A stretch of 64,000 bases of DNA, taken from the NCBI GenBank assembly GCA_015277795.1, contig CP063848.1, forward strand, positions 1,178,001 to 1,242,000, read 5' to 3'. Source of the DNA: Massilia sp. UMI-21 (GTDB lineage: Bacteria; Pseudomonadota; Gammaproteobacteria; Burkholderiales; Burkholderiaceae_D). This document shows positions 39,746 to 48,305 of this stretch, piece by piece. Numbering within the stretch: the first letter of the stretch is position 1; every line of letters begins with the position of its first letter. A program made the translations under genes and the position numbers. The notes below the pieces were generated by a model, which was not told the origin of the DNA, ran no database searches, and saw only the letters and a list, made by a program, of their open reading frames with translations.

Positions 39746-41101
39746 ATGAAAAACATCCGGTTTGACGATAGCCTGCCGCAAATGGTTCAGGTTATAGCTG
39801 AAATGCTCGGCGAAGAACGACTACTTCGTGGAGTTTTTCTTCGGGACATTTCTGGACGGCTGTCATTTTTTTCTGATACTGAGTTAGAGCAAGATCTTCT
39901 CGATACTGTATCTATCCAGCTAGAAAAGTTGGGCCCATATATTCGTTTGGATCGTCCACTAGCCGGATTGGAAGAGCCTGGCACAAAAAAGATTCTGGCC
40001 GAAAATTCCCTTCAAATCCCTGTCGGCCGATGGGTTGTACGCATGGTTGACAGACGGCTTGTTGGGGCTGACTGGTTGAGAGAGCCCACAAGAGTTGCAA
40101 CTCGTCCATCCCGCTTTGTGTTTGCAAGCTTGAAAGGCGGAGTTGGTAGGACCACTGCTTTGTCAGTAGTGGCGGCACACTTCGCTGCTCAAGGAAAGCG
40201 TGTGCTCGCAATAGATCTAGATATGGAGGCGCCAGGGTTAGGTTCTATATTGCTTGACAAGGATACTACGCCAGAATTTGGTTTGATTGATGCCCTAGTG
40301 GAAGTTAAGTTCGGACCTCTTGATGACGTGTTTATGGCTGATATGGTAGGGCCGTCATCGCTAGCTGATCGTAGCGGTAAAATTGACGTTGTTCCGGCTT
40401 TCGGAAGGCGATCAATATCTAATCCAGGTGATGTGCTTGCGAAGATTTCGCGAGCCTACACTGAGCAAATTTTGCCGGACGGGAGTGTAGCGTCAATTTT
40501 GGATCAGGTAAGCACCATTGTTGATTACTTTGCTGAAACAAATAGGTATGATGTAATTTTGATTGATGCTCGTGCTGGTCTTCACGAGACGACAGCTTCA
40601 GCCATACTTGGTTTAGGTGCACATGTGTTTTTGTTTGGCTTAAACGAGCCGCAGACATTCCAAGGATATGCTGCGCTACTTAGTCATTTATGCCGAATCA
40701 CATCGCGTGATGAGCCGTCAACTGAATGGCTGAGCTGGTTGACAATGGTGCAGGGCAAGGCTCCTGATGACAAAGAATCGTTTGCCGATTTTAGTGAGAA
40801 GTGTCGAAATCTTTTTGCGGCTTCAGGGATAATTTCCGAAAAGCTTGCAACGCAAAAATCTGTTCCATTGCCAGCCGGGCCGTTTAACGATGTACCTTGG
40901 GATGATGAAATTTCGGACGAGGAAGTGTCAAATTCTATTGATAACGAAGTTGACACAATTTGCGTTCTCGAAGATGAGAAATTTCGGCTGTTCGATCCGT
41001 TGTCGAAACACGATCTGCTAACTCGTCCTGCGTACGCTGAAGCATATGCAATGTTGTTGCGTCGAATTGATGCCACTATTGTCGATAATTCTGGAGCATA
41101 A
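39746..41101 (+). CDS. ParA/MinD-type ATPase with variant KGGVGRTT P-loop
   Basis: A 451-residue protein. Residues 1-120 form an unrecognised N-terminal domain. Then comes a SIMIBI-class ATPase: KGGVGRTT at 130-137, where the deviant-Walker signature Lys130 is kept but the usual P-loop lysine is Arg135; Walker A' 'VLAIDLDMEAPGLGS'; and 'DVILIDARAGLHE'. Related ATPases dimerise on ATP and act as switches. The C-terminal 120 residues are acidic. MKNIRFDD at 39746 follows the HEPN stop by one base; an upstream in-frame ATG at 39659 lies inside that gene. Clearly AT-rich: 20 G+C in the 60 bases 40501-40560. Confidence 0.85.
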   Translation: MKNIRFDDSLPQMVQVIAEMLGEERLLRGVFLRDISGRLSFFSDTELEQDLLDTVSIQLEKLGPYIRLDRPLAGLEEPGTKKILAENSLQIPVGRWVVRMVDRRLVGADWLREPTRVATRPSRFVFASLKGGVGRTTALSVVAAHFAAQGKRVLAIDLDMEAPGLGSILLDKDTTPEFGLIDALVEVKFGPLDDVFMADMVGPSSLADRSGKIDVVPAFGRRSISNPGDVLAKISRAYTEQILPDGSVASILDQVSTIVDYFAETNRYDVILIDARAGLHETTASAILGLGAHVFLFGLNEPQTFQGYAALLSHLCRITSRDEPSTEWLSWLTMVQGKAPDDKESFADFSEKCRNLFAASGIISEKLATQKSVPLPAGPFNDVPWDDEISDEEVSNSIDNEVDTICVLEDEKFRLFDPLSKHDLLTRPAYAEAYAMLLRRIDATIVDNSGA

Positions 41102-41102
41102 A

Positions 41103-42569
41103 TTGAATCTCGCTGCGAAAGATTTTCACGCAATTCGTAGTGCTATCGCTGAGATCCCAGCTGATGTATCAAATGACGCCGTTGGCGCATATGTCCCTAA
41201 GTTGGCAGATATTTATGCGCCCGAGACTCATGCGGCTGCTTTAGATCCAAGTACTCCAATTGTCGTCGGATCACGTGGAGCTGGTAAAAGTTTTTGGTCT
41301 GGTGTGTTAGGCCAGGAACTTACAAGGCAAGCTGCCGCGAAGGCATATCCAAGGCTTGGATTAGAAAAGACATTTGTTGAATTTGGCTTTACGGGAGTAG
41401 GAGGGCCCGAAGGTATCGGTGTTGATGCCCTCAATGGATACGTCCCGCATAACGCAGATATCGAAGTGGCAAGAACATTTTGGTGGGCAACAATCCTTAG
41501 GGCGGTCGAACATGCCTTGAATGGGGTAAAGCCAAAACTCTCGAAACTTATGGACGTAGCTCGCGACTGGGAAACGCGTGAAGAAACTCTGTTTGAGCAC
41601 GAAAAAATGTTACGCAAGTCGGATCGGAAATTGCTAATTGTGTTCGATGCACTCGATACAATGGCAACAAGCTGGTCGCGACGAAGAATGCTCACTGAGG
41701 CACTTTTGGAGGTTGTATGGGGCATGCGCGCTTATCGTGGTATAAAGCCTAAATTATTTCTACGCCCTGACCAGATTGATGATGACGGATTACGGTTCGT
41801 TGAGTTGCCGAAGTTGCGAACCGGTGCAGTCCGGCTTAATTGGACAAGGCGTGATCTCTATGGTCTATTATTTTCGCGAGTTGCTCGATCGACCGAGCCA
41901 TCAGCGAGTCAAGCATTCCGGAAAATCCTTAAAAGTGAAGGTATTCCAACAGGGACTGCTGATGCAATTTTAACTCGTCGTTGGCCGTTGCTTTTAGATG
42001 AGGAGCTTCAGGCACGATTGATGGAACGCTTGGCGGGGGCCTATATGGCGGATGGGCCGTATGGATACAAGAAGGGGAAAACCTATGACTGGCCGGTTGT
42101 ACATCTAGCTGACGCGTTTGACGAAGTTACTCCACGAAGTTTTTTGGGCTTAATGATATCGGCGGCAAAGTTTGGACCAGCGCCTGACGACAGAGCTGTT
42201 ACCCCGGATGGTATTCGGCATGGCTTGCGTGCTGCTTCAAAAACTCGAGTTGATCAACTTCATCAAGAATTTCCTTGGATTAAAGGCGTACTAGCACCCC
42301 TTTCCGGCTTGCTCTTGCCGCAAGATGAAAAAGAAGTATTCCGCGCTTGGCGTGTCGCACATACGGTTCAGGAATTGCTCACGGACGCTGGTATAAACAA
42401 TTATCTACCGCCGTTTCCAACAGAAGCTAAAAGTAACGAGCGAGACCTCTTCCAAGCGCTTGAGCGTATAGGTGTTATGTTTCGCAGGCGTGATGAACGT
42501 GTTGATATGCCAGATCTCTTCAGGGTTGCGGCGAAGTTGTTGAAGAAAGGGGGGACAGCACCTGTTTGA
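41103..42569 (+). CDS. P-loop ATPase of unknown family, third cassette gene
   Basis: A 488-residue protein. Walker A is GSRGAGKS (56-63) and Walker B LLIVFDALD (177-185). The rest is mostly helical, with 'FLRPDQIDDD' and a tail rich in Arg and Lys. It resembles STAND/AAA-like or Sll1717-type P-loop ATPases, but I cannot place it firmly. TTG at 41103 is the start: GGAG (41093-41096) lies six bases ahead, inside the last codons of the preceding gene, so translation is tightly coupled. An in-frame ATG at 41046 lies within that gene and has no ribosome site. Composition is AT-richer than the flanks but rises near 42.0 kb. Confidence 0.8.
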   Translation: MNLAAKDFHAIRSAIAEIPADVSNDAVGAYVPKLADIYAPETHAAALDPSTPIVVGSRGAGKSFWSGVLGQELTRQAAAKAYPRLGLEKTFVEFGFTGVGGPEGIGVDALNGYVPHNADIEVARTFWWATILRAVEHALNGVKPKLSKLMDVARDWETREETLFEHEKMLRKSDRKLLIVFDALDTMATSWSRRRMLTEALLEVVWGMRAYRGIKPKLFLRPDQIDDDGLRFVELPKLRTGAVRLNWTRRDLYGLLFSRVARSTEPSASQAFRKILKSEGIPTGTADAILTRRWPLLLDEELQARLMERLAGAYMADGPYGYKKGKTYDWPVVHLADAFDEVTPRSFLGLMISAAKFGPAPDDRAVTPDGIRHGLRAASKTRVDQLHQEFPWIKGVLAPLSGLLLPQDEKEVFRAWRVAHTVQELLTDAGINNYLPPFPTEAKSNERDLFQALERIGVMFRRRDERVDMPDLFRVAAKLLKKGGTAPV

Positions 42570-42633
42570 AGTTCATTCCGCAGCGAATGCCAGCCGCGCT
42601 GAAGGCTATGTTGAGCAGAGATCGAGGTATTAT

Positions 42634-43338
42634 TTAGTTTGGTGGTGAGCCAAACAACGCCTCAGCCCGCTGGAACAAGATCCACGAGGTCGCGATGTAC
42701 TTGTCCCCACTGCGCGCCACATGCCCCTTGTGGGTATGCGTGAACCCCGCCGGCGCGATGATCAGGCGCCCCTTGCGTGCCTCGACCTTGCGGCCCTGGT
42801 ACAGGAACTCGGTCTCGCCGCCATCGGCCACGTCGTTGAGATAAAACTGCCACAGCAGCACCCGGTGCAGGGTCTCGCCGCTGGCGTTCTGCGGGTAGAT
42901 CTCGGAATGCCAGTGGTGGTAGCCGCCGCTCCCCTGCAGGTACTTCTGCAGGTTGATGTGCCCGACCCGGTAGATCGACTGCATCAGCTCGGAGATGTTC
43001 GGCGTGCCGAACTCGTCGAAATTCTGCAGCGACAGCGTCACCGCCTCGCCGGTCTGCGGATGCGCCACCTGCGGCGACAGCGCGCCGATCAGGAGCATGC
43101 GGTAGCGCTCCATGTACTGCGCCAGGTGGCGCGCCATGGTCTGGGTCAGCAGCGCGCCGACGTCGTCCCATTCCGGCAGGCCGTTGATGGTCAGGTCGTA
43201 GCTGTCCTTCTTGCTGACGTCCACCCCGTTGCCGGTGCGCCCGCGCTGGGCCTTGCCGCTGGCGTCGAAGCGCGCGCGGATCGCGTCGCACTGTCCGGCG
43301 GTGAGGGCGTTATCGTAGATCCCGATGAAGTCTTCCAT
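42634..43338 (-). CDS. 2OG-Fe(II) oxygenase family protein
   Basis: A 234-residue double-stranded beta-helix dioxygenase. Metal ligands appear as His and Glu in HHWHSEIYP (an HxE rather than the usual HxD) and a distal His in GFTHTHKGHVARSG, followed by Lys in 'DKYIATSW' as the likely 2-oxoglutarate anchor. The N-terminus (MEDFIGIYDNALTAGQCDAI) is typical of prolyl-hydroxylase-like members. Substrate is unknown. It ends 16 bases after the start region of the adenosyltransferase on the same strand, so the two are probably co-transcribed. Confidence 0.85.
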   Translation of the reverse strand: MEDFIGIYDNALTAGQCDAIRARFDASGKAQRGRTGNGVDVSKKDSYDLTINGLPEWDDVGALLTQTMARHLAQYMERYRMLLIGALSPQVAHPQTGEAVTLSLQNFDEFGTPNISELMQSIYRVGHINLQKYLQGSGGYHHWHSEIYPQNASGETLHRVLLWQFYLNDVADGGETEFLYQGRKVEARKGRLIIAPAGFTHTHKGHVARSGDKYIATSWILFQRAEALFGSPPN

Positions 43339-43354
43339 GCGCCGGCTCTTGTCC

Positions 43355-43909
43355 TTAACCGCGCTTGCGCTCGTGCTGCCACAGCACGTCGCTGCAGCCG
43401 GCGTGGCGGTTGAGCACGCGCGCCAGCACGAACATCAGGTCCGACAGGCGATTCACATACTGGCGCGGGTGCGGGCGGATCTCCTCGGCATGCGACAGCG
43501 CCACGATGCTGCGCTCGGCGCGGCGGCACACGGTGCGGCACACATGGGCCAGGGAGGCGGCGCGCGAACCGGCCGGCAGGATGAATTCCTTCAGGACCGG
43601 CAGCTCGGCGTTGTACTTCTCGAGCAGGCCGTCGAGGCGCGCCACGTGTTCGATCTTGATCATCTCGTAGCCCGGGATGCACAGCTCGCCGCCCAGGTCG
43701 AACAGGTCGTGCTGGATCGAGATCAGTTCTTCGCGCAGGTCCCCCGGCATGTCTTCGCACAGCAGCAGGCCGACGAAGGAATTCAGTTCGTCCACCTCGC
43801 CCAGCGAATGGATGCGTGCGCTGTCCTTGCCGGTGCGGCTGCCGTCGCCCAGGCCGGTGCTGCCGTCGTCGCCGGTGCGGGTGGCGATTTTCGAGAGTCG
43901 GTTACCCAT
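43355..43909 (-). CDS. Corrinoid adenosyltransferase, PduO type
   Basis: Transfers adenosine from ATP to cob(I)alamin to make adenosylcobalamin. The 184-residue protein has the N-terminal nucleotide loop TRTGDDGSTGLGDGSR, 'VDELNSFVGL' and the helix 'CRTVCRRAERSIVAL' with the conserved Arg/Glu set of PduO-type enzymes, ending 'YVNRLSDLMFVLARVLN'. It is divergent from glcD. Its product could serve the B12-binding MerR regulator at 56-57 kb, among other enzymes, though that link is speculative. Confidence 0.94.
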   Translation of the reverse strand: MGNRLSKIATRTGDDGSTGLGDGSRTGKDSARIHSLGEVDELNSFVGLLLCEDMPGDLREELISIQHDLFDLGGELCIPGYEMIKIEHVARLDGLLEKYNAELPVLKEFILPAGSRAASLAHVCRTVCRRAERSIVALSHAEEIRPHPRQYVNRLSDLMFVLARVLNRHAGCSDVLWQHERKRG

Positions 43910-43999
43910 GATGTAGCCTTATGCAATATGTTGAAAATACGATAGGGCGAGCATACGATAAAACCCGGTGTTTGTGCCCCGCTGGCCCCTAATTGTGCC

Positions 44000-44005
44000 T
44001 ACAAT
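44000..44005 (+). promoter_or_regulatory. -10 element placed for a leaderless glcD transcript
   Basis: TACAAT lies exactly at -12 to -7 from the glcD ATG. An AGGA touches the start codon and is too close to act as a ribosome site. No clear -35 was seen. Confidence 0.45.
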
Positions 44006-44011
44006 TCAGGA

Positions 44012-45493
44012 ATGAGCGCCACCCAATCGACCCTCGCCGGACGGCGCGAACAGGTCGCAGCAAGCCTGCGTCGCCGCCTGCCTGAAGGCTGCGTCCTGTC
44101 CGACCCCGAAGACACCCGCCCCTACGAATGCGACGGCCTGGCCGCCTATCGCCAGCTGCCGATGATCGTCACGCTTCCCACCAGCGAAGAGCAGGTGCTG
44201 GCGATCCTGGACACCTGCCGCGAACTGGCCGTGCCGATCGTCCCGCGCGGCGCCGGCACCGGCCTGTCGGGCGGCGCGCTGCCGATCGCCGACGGAGTGG
44301 TGATCTCGACCGCCAGGCTGAACCGCATTGTGCGCGTGGATGCGTATGCGCGCACCGCCGTGGTCCAGCCGGGCGTGCGCAACCTCGCCATTTCCGACGC
44401 CGCCGCGCAATACGGCCTGTACTACGCGCCCGACCCTTCGTCGCAGATCGCCTGCACCATCGGCGGCAACGTGGCCGAGAACTCGGGAGGCGTGCACTGC
44501 CTGAAATACGGCCTGACGGTGCACAACGTGCTGCGGGTGCGCGTGGCCACCATCGATGGCGAGATCATCGAACTCGGCAGCGAGGCGCTGGACGCCCCCG
44601 GCCTGGACCTGCTGGCCGTGTTCATCGGCTCGGAAGGCATGCTCGGCATCGTCACCGAAGTCACGGTCAAGCTGGTGCCCAAGCCGGCGGTGGCGCAGGT
44701 GGTCATGGCCTCGTTCGGCGACGTCATCACCGCCGGCAATGCCGTGGCCAGCATCATCGCCGCCGGCATCATCCCGGCCGGTCTCGAGATGATGGACCGC
44801 ACCTCGGTACGCATGGTCGAGCCCTTCGTGCGCGCCGGCTACGACGTGGACGCCGCCGCCATCCTGCTGTGCGAGGCCGACGGCACCGCGCTGGAAGTGG
44901 CCGAAGAAATCGAACGCATGAAAGCGGTGTTCGAAGGCGCCGGCGCCACCGCCATCGCCGTATCGCAGAGCGAGCTTGAGCGCATGCGTTTCTGGTCGGG
45001 GCGCAAGAACGCCTTCCCGGCGGCGGGCCGCATCTCGCCCGACTACTACTGCATGGACGGCACCATCCCGCGCAAGCAGCTGGCGCGGGTGCTCGGCGGG
45101 ATCGAGCAGATGGAGCAGACCTTCGGCCTGCGCTGCTCGAACGTGTTCCACGCCGGAGACGGCAACATGCACCCCCTGATCCTGTTCGATGCCAACCAGC
45201 CGGGCGAATTCGAACGCGCCGAAGCCTTCGGCGCGGCGATCCTGGCGCTGTGCGTCGAGGTGGGCGGCACCATCACCGGCGAGCATGGCGTGGGCATGGA
45301 GAAGATCGACTCGATGTGCGTACAGTTCGGCCGCAAGGAACTGGACGCTTTCTTCGAGGTCAAGCGCGCCTTCGACCCGCCCATGCTGCTCAACCCGGAC
45401 AAGGCGATCCCGACCCCGCACCGCTGCGCCGAATTCGGCAAGATGCACGTACACGGCGGCGCGCTGCCTTTCCCCGACCTTCCACGCTTTTGA
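44012..45493 (+). CDS. glcD: Glycolate oxidase FAD-binding subunit GlcD
   Basis: Oxidises glycolate to glyoxylate as part of the membrane-associated GlcDEF complex. The 493 residues form a PCMH-type FAD domain (PRGAGTGLSGGALPIADG near residue 80; 'GGNVAENSGGVHCLKYG') and an FAD-oxidase C-terminal domain with 'HAGDGNMHP' and 'GTITGEHGVGMEKI', whose histidines are at the active site. It heads glcDEF, with only six bases to glcE. The regulator glcC is not adjacent. Confidence 0.96.
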   Translation: MSATQSTLAGRREQVAASLRRRLPEGCVLSDPEDTRPYECDGLAAYRQLPMIVTLPTSEEQVLAILDTCRELAVPIVPRGAGTGLSGGALPIADGVVISTARLNRIVRVDAYARTAVVQPGVRNLAISDAAAQYGLYYAPDPSSQIACTIGGNVAENSGGVHCLKYGLTVHNVLRVRVATIDGEIIELGSEALDAPGLDLLAVFIGSEGMLGIVTEVTVKLVPKPAVAQVVMASFGDVITAGNAVASIIAAGIIPAGLEMMDRTSVRMVEPFVRAGYDVDAAAILLCEADGTALEVAEEIERMKAVFEGAGATAIAVSQSELERMRFWSGRKNAFPAAGRISPDYYCMDGTIPRKQLARVLGGIEQMEQTFGLRCSNVFHAGDGNMHPLILFDANQPGEFERAEAFGAAILALCVEVGGTITGEHGVGMEKIDSMCVQFGRKELDAFFEVKRAFDPPMLLNPDKAIPTPHRCAEFGKMHVHGGALPFPDLPRF

Positions 45494-45499
45494 ACCATC

Positions 45500-46573
45500 A
45501 TGCAGCGATACGGCGATCCGACCATCGAAGAATTCCAGCAACGGGTGCGCGCCGCCGCAGCCAGCAGAACGCCCCTGCGCATCCGCGGCGGCGGCAGCAA
45601 GGACTGGTACGGCCAGCGCCTCGAAGGCGAGATCCTCGATACGCGGGCCTACCACGGCATCGTGGACTACGAGCCGACCGAGCTGGTGATCACGGCGCGC
45701 TGCGGCACGCCCTTGCGCGAGATCGAAGCGGTGCTGGCCGAACGCAACCAGATGCTGGCCTTCGAGCCGCCGCATTTCGGTGAGCACGCCACCTTGGGCG
45801 GGGCCATCGCGGCAGGCCTGTCCGGCCCGCGCCGCGCCAGCAGCGGCGGGGTGCGCGACTTCGTCCTCGGCGCCAAACTGCTGGACGGGAAGGGCGACGT
45901 GCTGTCCTTCGGCGGCCAGGTGATGAAGAACGTGGCCGGCTACGACGTCTCGCGCCTGCTCGCCGGCTCGCTCGGCACCCTCGGCCTGCTGCTGGACATG
46001 TCGGTCAAGGTGCTGCCGCGTCCCTTCGCCGAAACCACCCTGCGCCTGGAGCTGTCCGAGATCGAGGCCATTCGCCGGCTGAACGAATGGGGCGGCCAGC
46101 CGCTGCCGCTGTCGGGCAGCTGCTGGCACAACGGCTGGCTGACGCTGCGCCTGTCCGGCGCCCAGGCGGCGGTCGATGCGGCGGTGCGCCTGATCGGCGG
46201 CGAGCGCCTGCCCAATGCCGACAACTTCTGGGAAGAGCTGCGCGAGCAGCGCCTGCCTTTCTTTGGCGGCGAGGATGCGCTGTGGCGCCTGTCGGTGCCG
46301 TCCACCACCGGCGCCATCGTGCTCGGGGGCAGGATGGGCGAAACCCAGCTGATCGAGTGGGGCGGCGCCCAGCGCTGGCTGCGCACCGACCTGGGCGCCG
46401 CCACGATCCGCCGCACGGTGGCGGCCAGCGGTGGCCACGCGACCCTGTTCCGCGGCGGCGACAAGTCCGCCGGTGTGTTCCAGCCGCTGGCGCCCGCCGT
46501 CGCGCGTATCCACGAACGCCTGAAGGATGCCTTCGATCCGGCGCACATCTTCAACCCGGGACGAATGACCTGA
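45500..46573 (+). CDS. glcE: Glycolate oxidase FAD-binding subunit GlcE
   Basis: Second FAD-type subunit of glycolate oxidase, 357 residues. It has a PCMH domain ('IRGGGSKDWYG' near residue 30, 'LTIGG'-like 'ATLGGAIAAGLSGPRRAS' near 95, then 'MKNVAGYDVSRLLAGSLG') and a shorter C-terminal domain ending 'FDPAHIFNPGRM', as usual for GlcE. It begins six bases after glcD and ends one base before glcF, so the three subunits are co-translated. Confidence 0.95.
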   Translation: MQRYGDPTIEEFQQRVRAAAASRTPLRIRGGGSKDWYGQRLEGEILDTRAYHGIVDYEPTELVITARCGTPLREIEAVLAERNQMLAFEPPHFGEHATLGGAIAAGLSGPRRASSGGVRDFVLGAKLLDGKGDVLSFGGQVMKNVAGYDVSRLLAGSLGTLGLLLDMSVKVLPRPFAETTLRLELSEIEAIRRLNEWGGQPLPLSGSCWHNGWLTLRLSGAQAAVDAAVRLIGGERLPNADNFWEELREQRLPFFGGEDALWRLSVPSTTGAIVLGGRMGETQLIEWGGAQRWLRTDLGAATIRRTVAASGGHATLFRGGDKSAGVFQPLAPAVARIHERLKDAFDPAHIFNPGRMT

Positions 46574-46574
46574 C

Positions 46575-47801
46575 ATGCAAACCAACCTGGCCGATTTCAT
46601 CAAGGACACCGCCGACGGCAAGGAAGCCGAAGCGATCCTGCGCGCCTGCGTGCACTGCGGCTTCTGCACCGCCACCTGCCCGACCTACCAGCTGCTGGGC
46701 GACGAGCTCGATGGCCCGCGCGGCCGCATCTACCTGATCAAGCAGGTGCTCGAGGGCGCCGAGCCAACCCGCAAGACCCAGCTCCACCTCGACCGCTGCC
46801 TGACCTGCCGCAACTGCGAGACCACCTGCCCGTCGGGCGTCAAGTACGGCCGCCTGGTCGACATCGGCCGCCGCGTGGTCGAGGAGCGCGTGCCGCGGCC
46901 CCTGAAAGACCGCGTCAGGCGCACCACGCTCAAGGAATTCCTGCCGCGCACGGCGCTGTTCAAGCCGGCGTTCAGGGCAGGGCAGGCGGCGCGTCCGCTG
47001 CTCTCCACAGCCCTGCAGGACAAGCTGCAGCCGGCGCGCGCCGCCGGCGCCTGGCCCACGCGTGCCCATGCGCGCAAGATGCTGGTGCTCGATGGCTGCG
47101 TGCAGCCGGCCATGGCGCCCGCCATCAACGCCGCCACCGCGCGCGTGCTCGACGCCTGCGGGGTGCAGCTGCTGGTCGCCCCCAGGGCCGGCTGCTGCGG
47201 CGCGGTGCGCTATCACCTCAACGATCAAGAAGGGGGGCTGGTCGATGCGCGCCGCAACATCGACGCCTGGTGGCCCTACGTGGAGCGCGAAGAAGTGGAG
47301 GCGATCGTCATGACCGCCTCCGGCTGTGGCGTCACCGTCAAGGAATACGGCCACCTGCTGGCGCACGACGCGGCGTATGCGGCGAAAGCGGCGCGTATCT
47401 CGCTGCTCACGCGCGACCTGTCCGAAATCATACCGGAGTTCGAGGAGCAGCTGGGCGCGAAGCTCAAGGGGAAGATCGGTCAACGCGTCGCCTACCACCC
47501 GCCCTGCACGCTGCAGCACGGCCAGCAGATCCGCGGCAAGGTCGAAGGCGTGCTGCGCGCCGCCGGCGTCGACGTCCACCTGTGCGCCGACAGCCACCTG
47601 TGCTGCGGATCGGCCGGCACCTATTCGGTGCTGCACCCGGAGATCGCGCACCAACTGCGCGACCGCAAGCTGGCCAGCCTGGAGGCCACCCGGCCCGACG
47701 AAATCGTCTCGGCCAACATGGGCTGCATGACCCACCTGCAGTCGGGCACGGACATCCCGGTGACCCACTGGATCGAACTGATCGACCGCGCGCTGGCCTG
47801 A
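46575..47801 (+). CDS. glcF: Glycolate oxidase iron-sulfur subunit GlcF
   Basis: Electron-transfer subunit of glycolate oxidase, 408 residues. Two [4Fe-4S] ferredoxin motifs are present: CVHCGFCTATCP (near residue 25) and CLTCRNCETTCP (near 78). Two CCG domains follow (GCCGAVRYHL; LCCGSAGTYSV), which pass electrons towards the quinone pool. The order glcD-glcE-glcF with near-zero gaps is the standard operon. Confidence 0.96.
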   Translation: MQTNLADFIKDTADGKEAEAILRACVHCGFCTATCPTYQLLGDELDGPRGRIYLIKQVLEGAEPTRKTQLHLDRCLTCRNCETTCPSGVKYGRLVDIGRRVVEERVPRPLKDRVRRTTLKEFLPRTALFKPAFRAGQAARPLLSTALQDKLQPARAAGAWPTRAHARKMLVLDGCVQPAMAPAINAATARVLDACGVQLLVAPRAGCCGAVRYHLNDQEGGLVDARRNIDAWWPYVEREEVEAIVMTASGCGVTVKEYGHLLAHDAAYAAKAARISLLTRDLSEIIPEFEEQLGAKLKGKIGQRVAYHPPCTLQHGQQIRGKVEGVLRAAGVDVHLCADSHLCCGSAGTYSVLHPEIAHQLRDRKLASLEATRPDEIVSANMGCMTHLQSGTDIPVTHWIELIDRALA

Positions 47802-47873
47802 GATCGCACCCGCAGCAGGACTGGTGCAAGACATGCTAGGATCGCTCCTCGCCTTGCAACCTGAGTAACGATC

Positions 47874-48188
47874 TTGAGTTTCATTTTTCAGCTCATCCGC
47901 GAAGACGAGGGCATGCCGCCCGCCGTCGTGTTCGAGGACTCCACCACGCCCGGCCTGGTGCCGCTCTGGGAAGCCGTCGGCGTCTACGATGCGCTCTACA
48001 ACAGCGACGGCCGGCGCGGGCGCGAGGTGTCGCGCGCCATCGCCCATGGGCTCGACCGCGTCATCGACGACCCCGCGCTGGCCCGGTTGATGCCGCCGGG
48101 CGTCTCGCAGACCGAGGCCATCCGCTTCCTCGACAACGTCAACCGCGGCTGCACCACCCACGGCGCAGCCTGGATCCAGACCCGCTGA
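47874..48188 (+). CDS. Small conserved-looking protein of unknown function
   Basis: A 104-residue soluble protein starting at TTG 47874 (MSFIFQLIREDEGMPP). There is no signal peptide or membrane helix. It is rich in Asp and Arg, with one Cys ('VNRGCTTHGAAW'). Good coding composition on this strand and the gap after glcF support a real gene, but I do not recognise the family, and the ribosome site is weak. It may be expressed from the glc operon or from its own promoter. Confidence 0.6.
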   Translation: MSFIFQLIREDEGMPPAVVFEDSTTPGLVPLWEAVGVYDALYNSDGRRGREVSRAIAHGLDRVIDDPALARLMPPGVSQTEAIRFLDNVNRGCTTHGAAWIQTR

Positions 48189-48305
48189 AGCGCGGGTTAA
48201 GGCGCGCCTGGTAGTCGAGTTACGTCTTTTTGTCTTACTATGTCATGCTCATCTGGAGGAATGGTAGTTTTCCTACGGACGACGCTACCAAGACAAGGAG
48301 ACTTC

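Noticed and set aside
39166..42633. Integrase, tRNA attachment site or terminal repeats around the AT-rich cassette
   Set aside because: I compared both junctions and saw no recombinase gene, tRNA end or shared direct repeat, so no mobile-element type is claimed.
44006..46675. An 889-codon minus-strand frame opposite glcD and glcE
   Set aside because: Shadow of the glc genes: low-complexity product, no ribosome site or motif.
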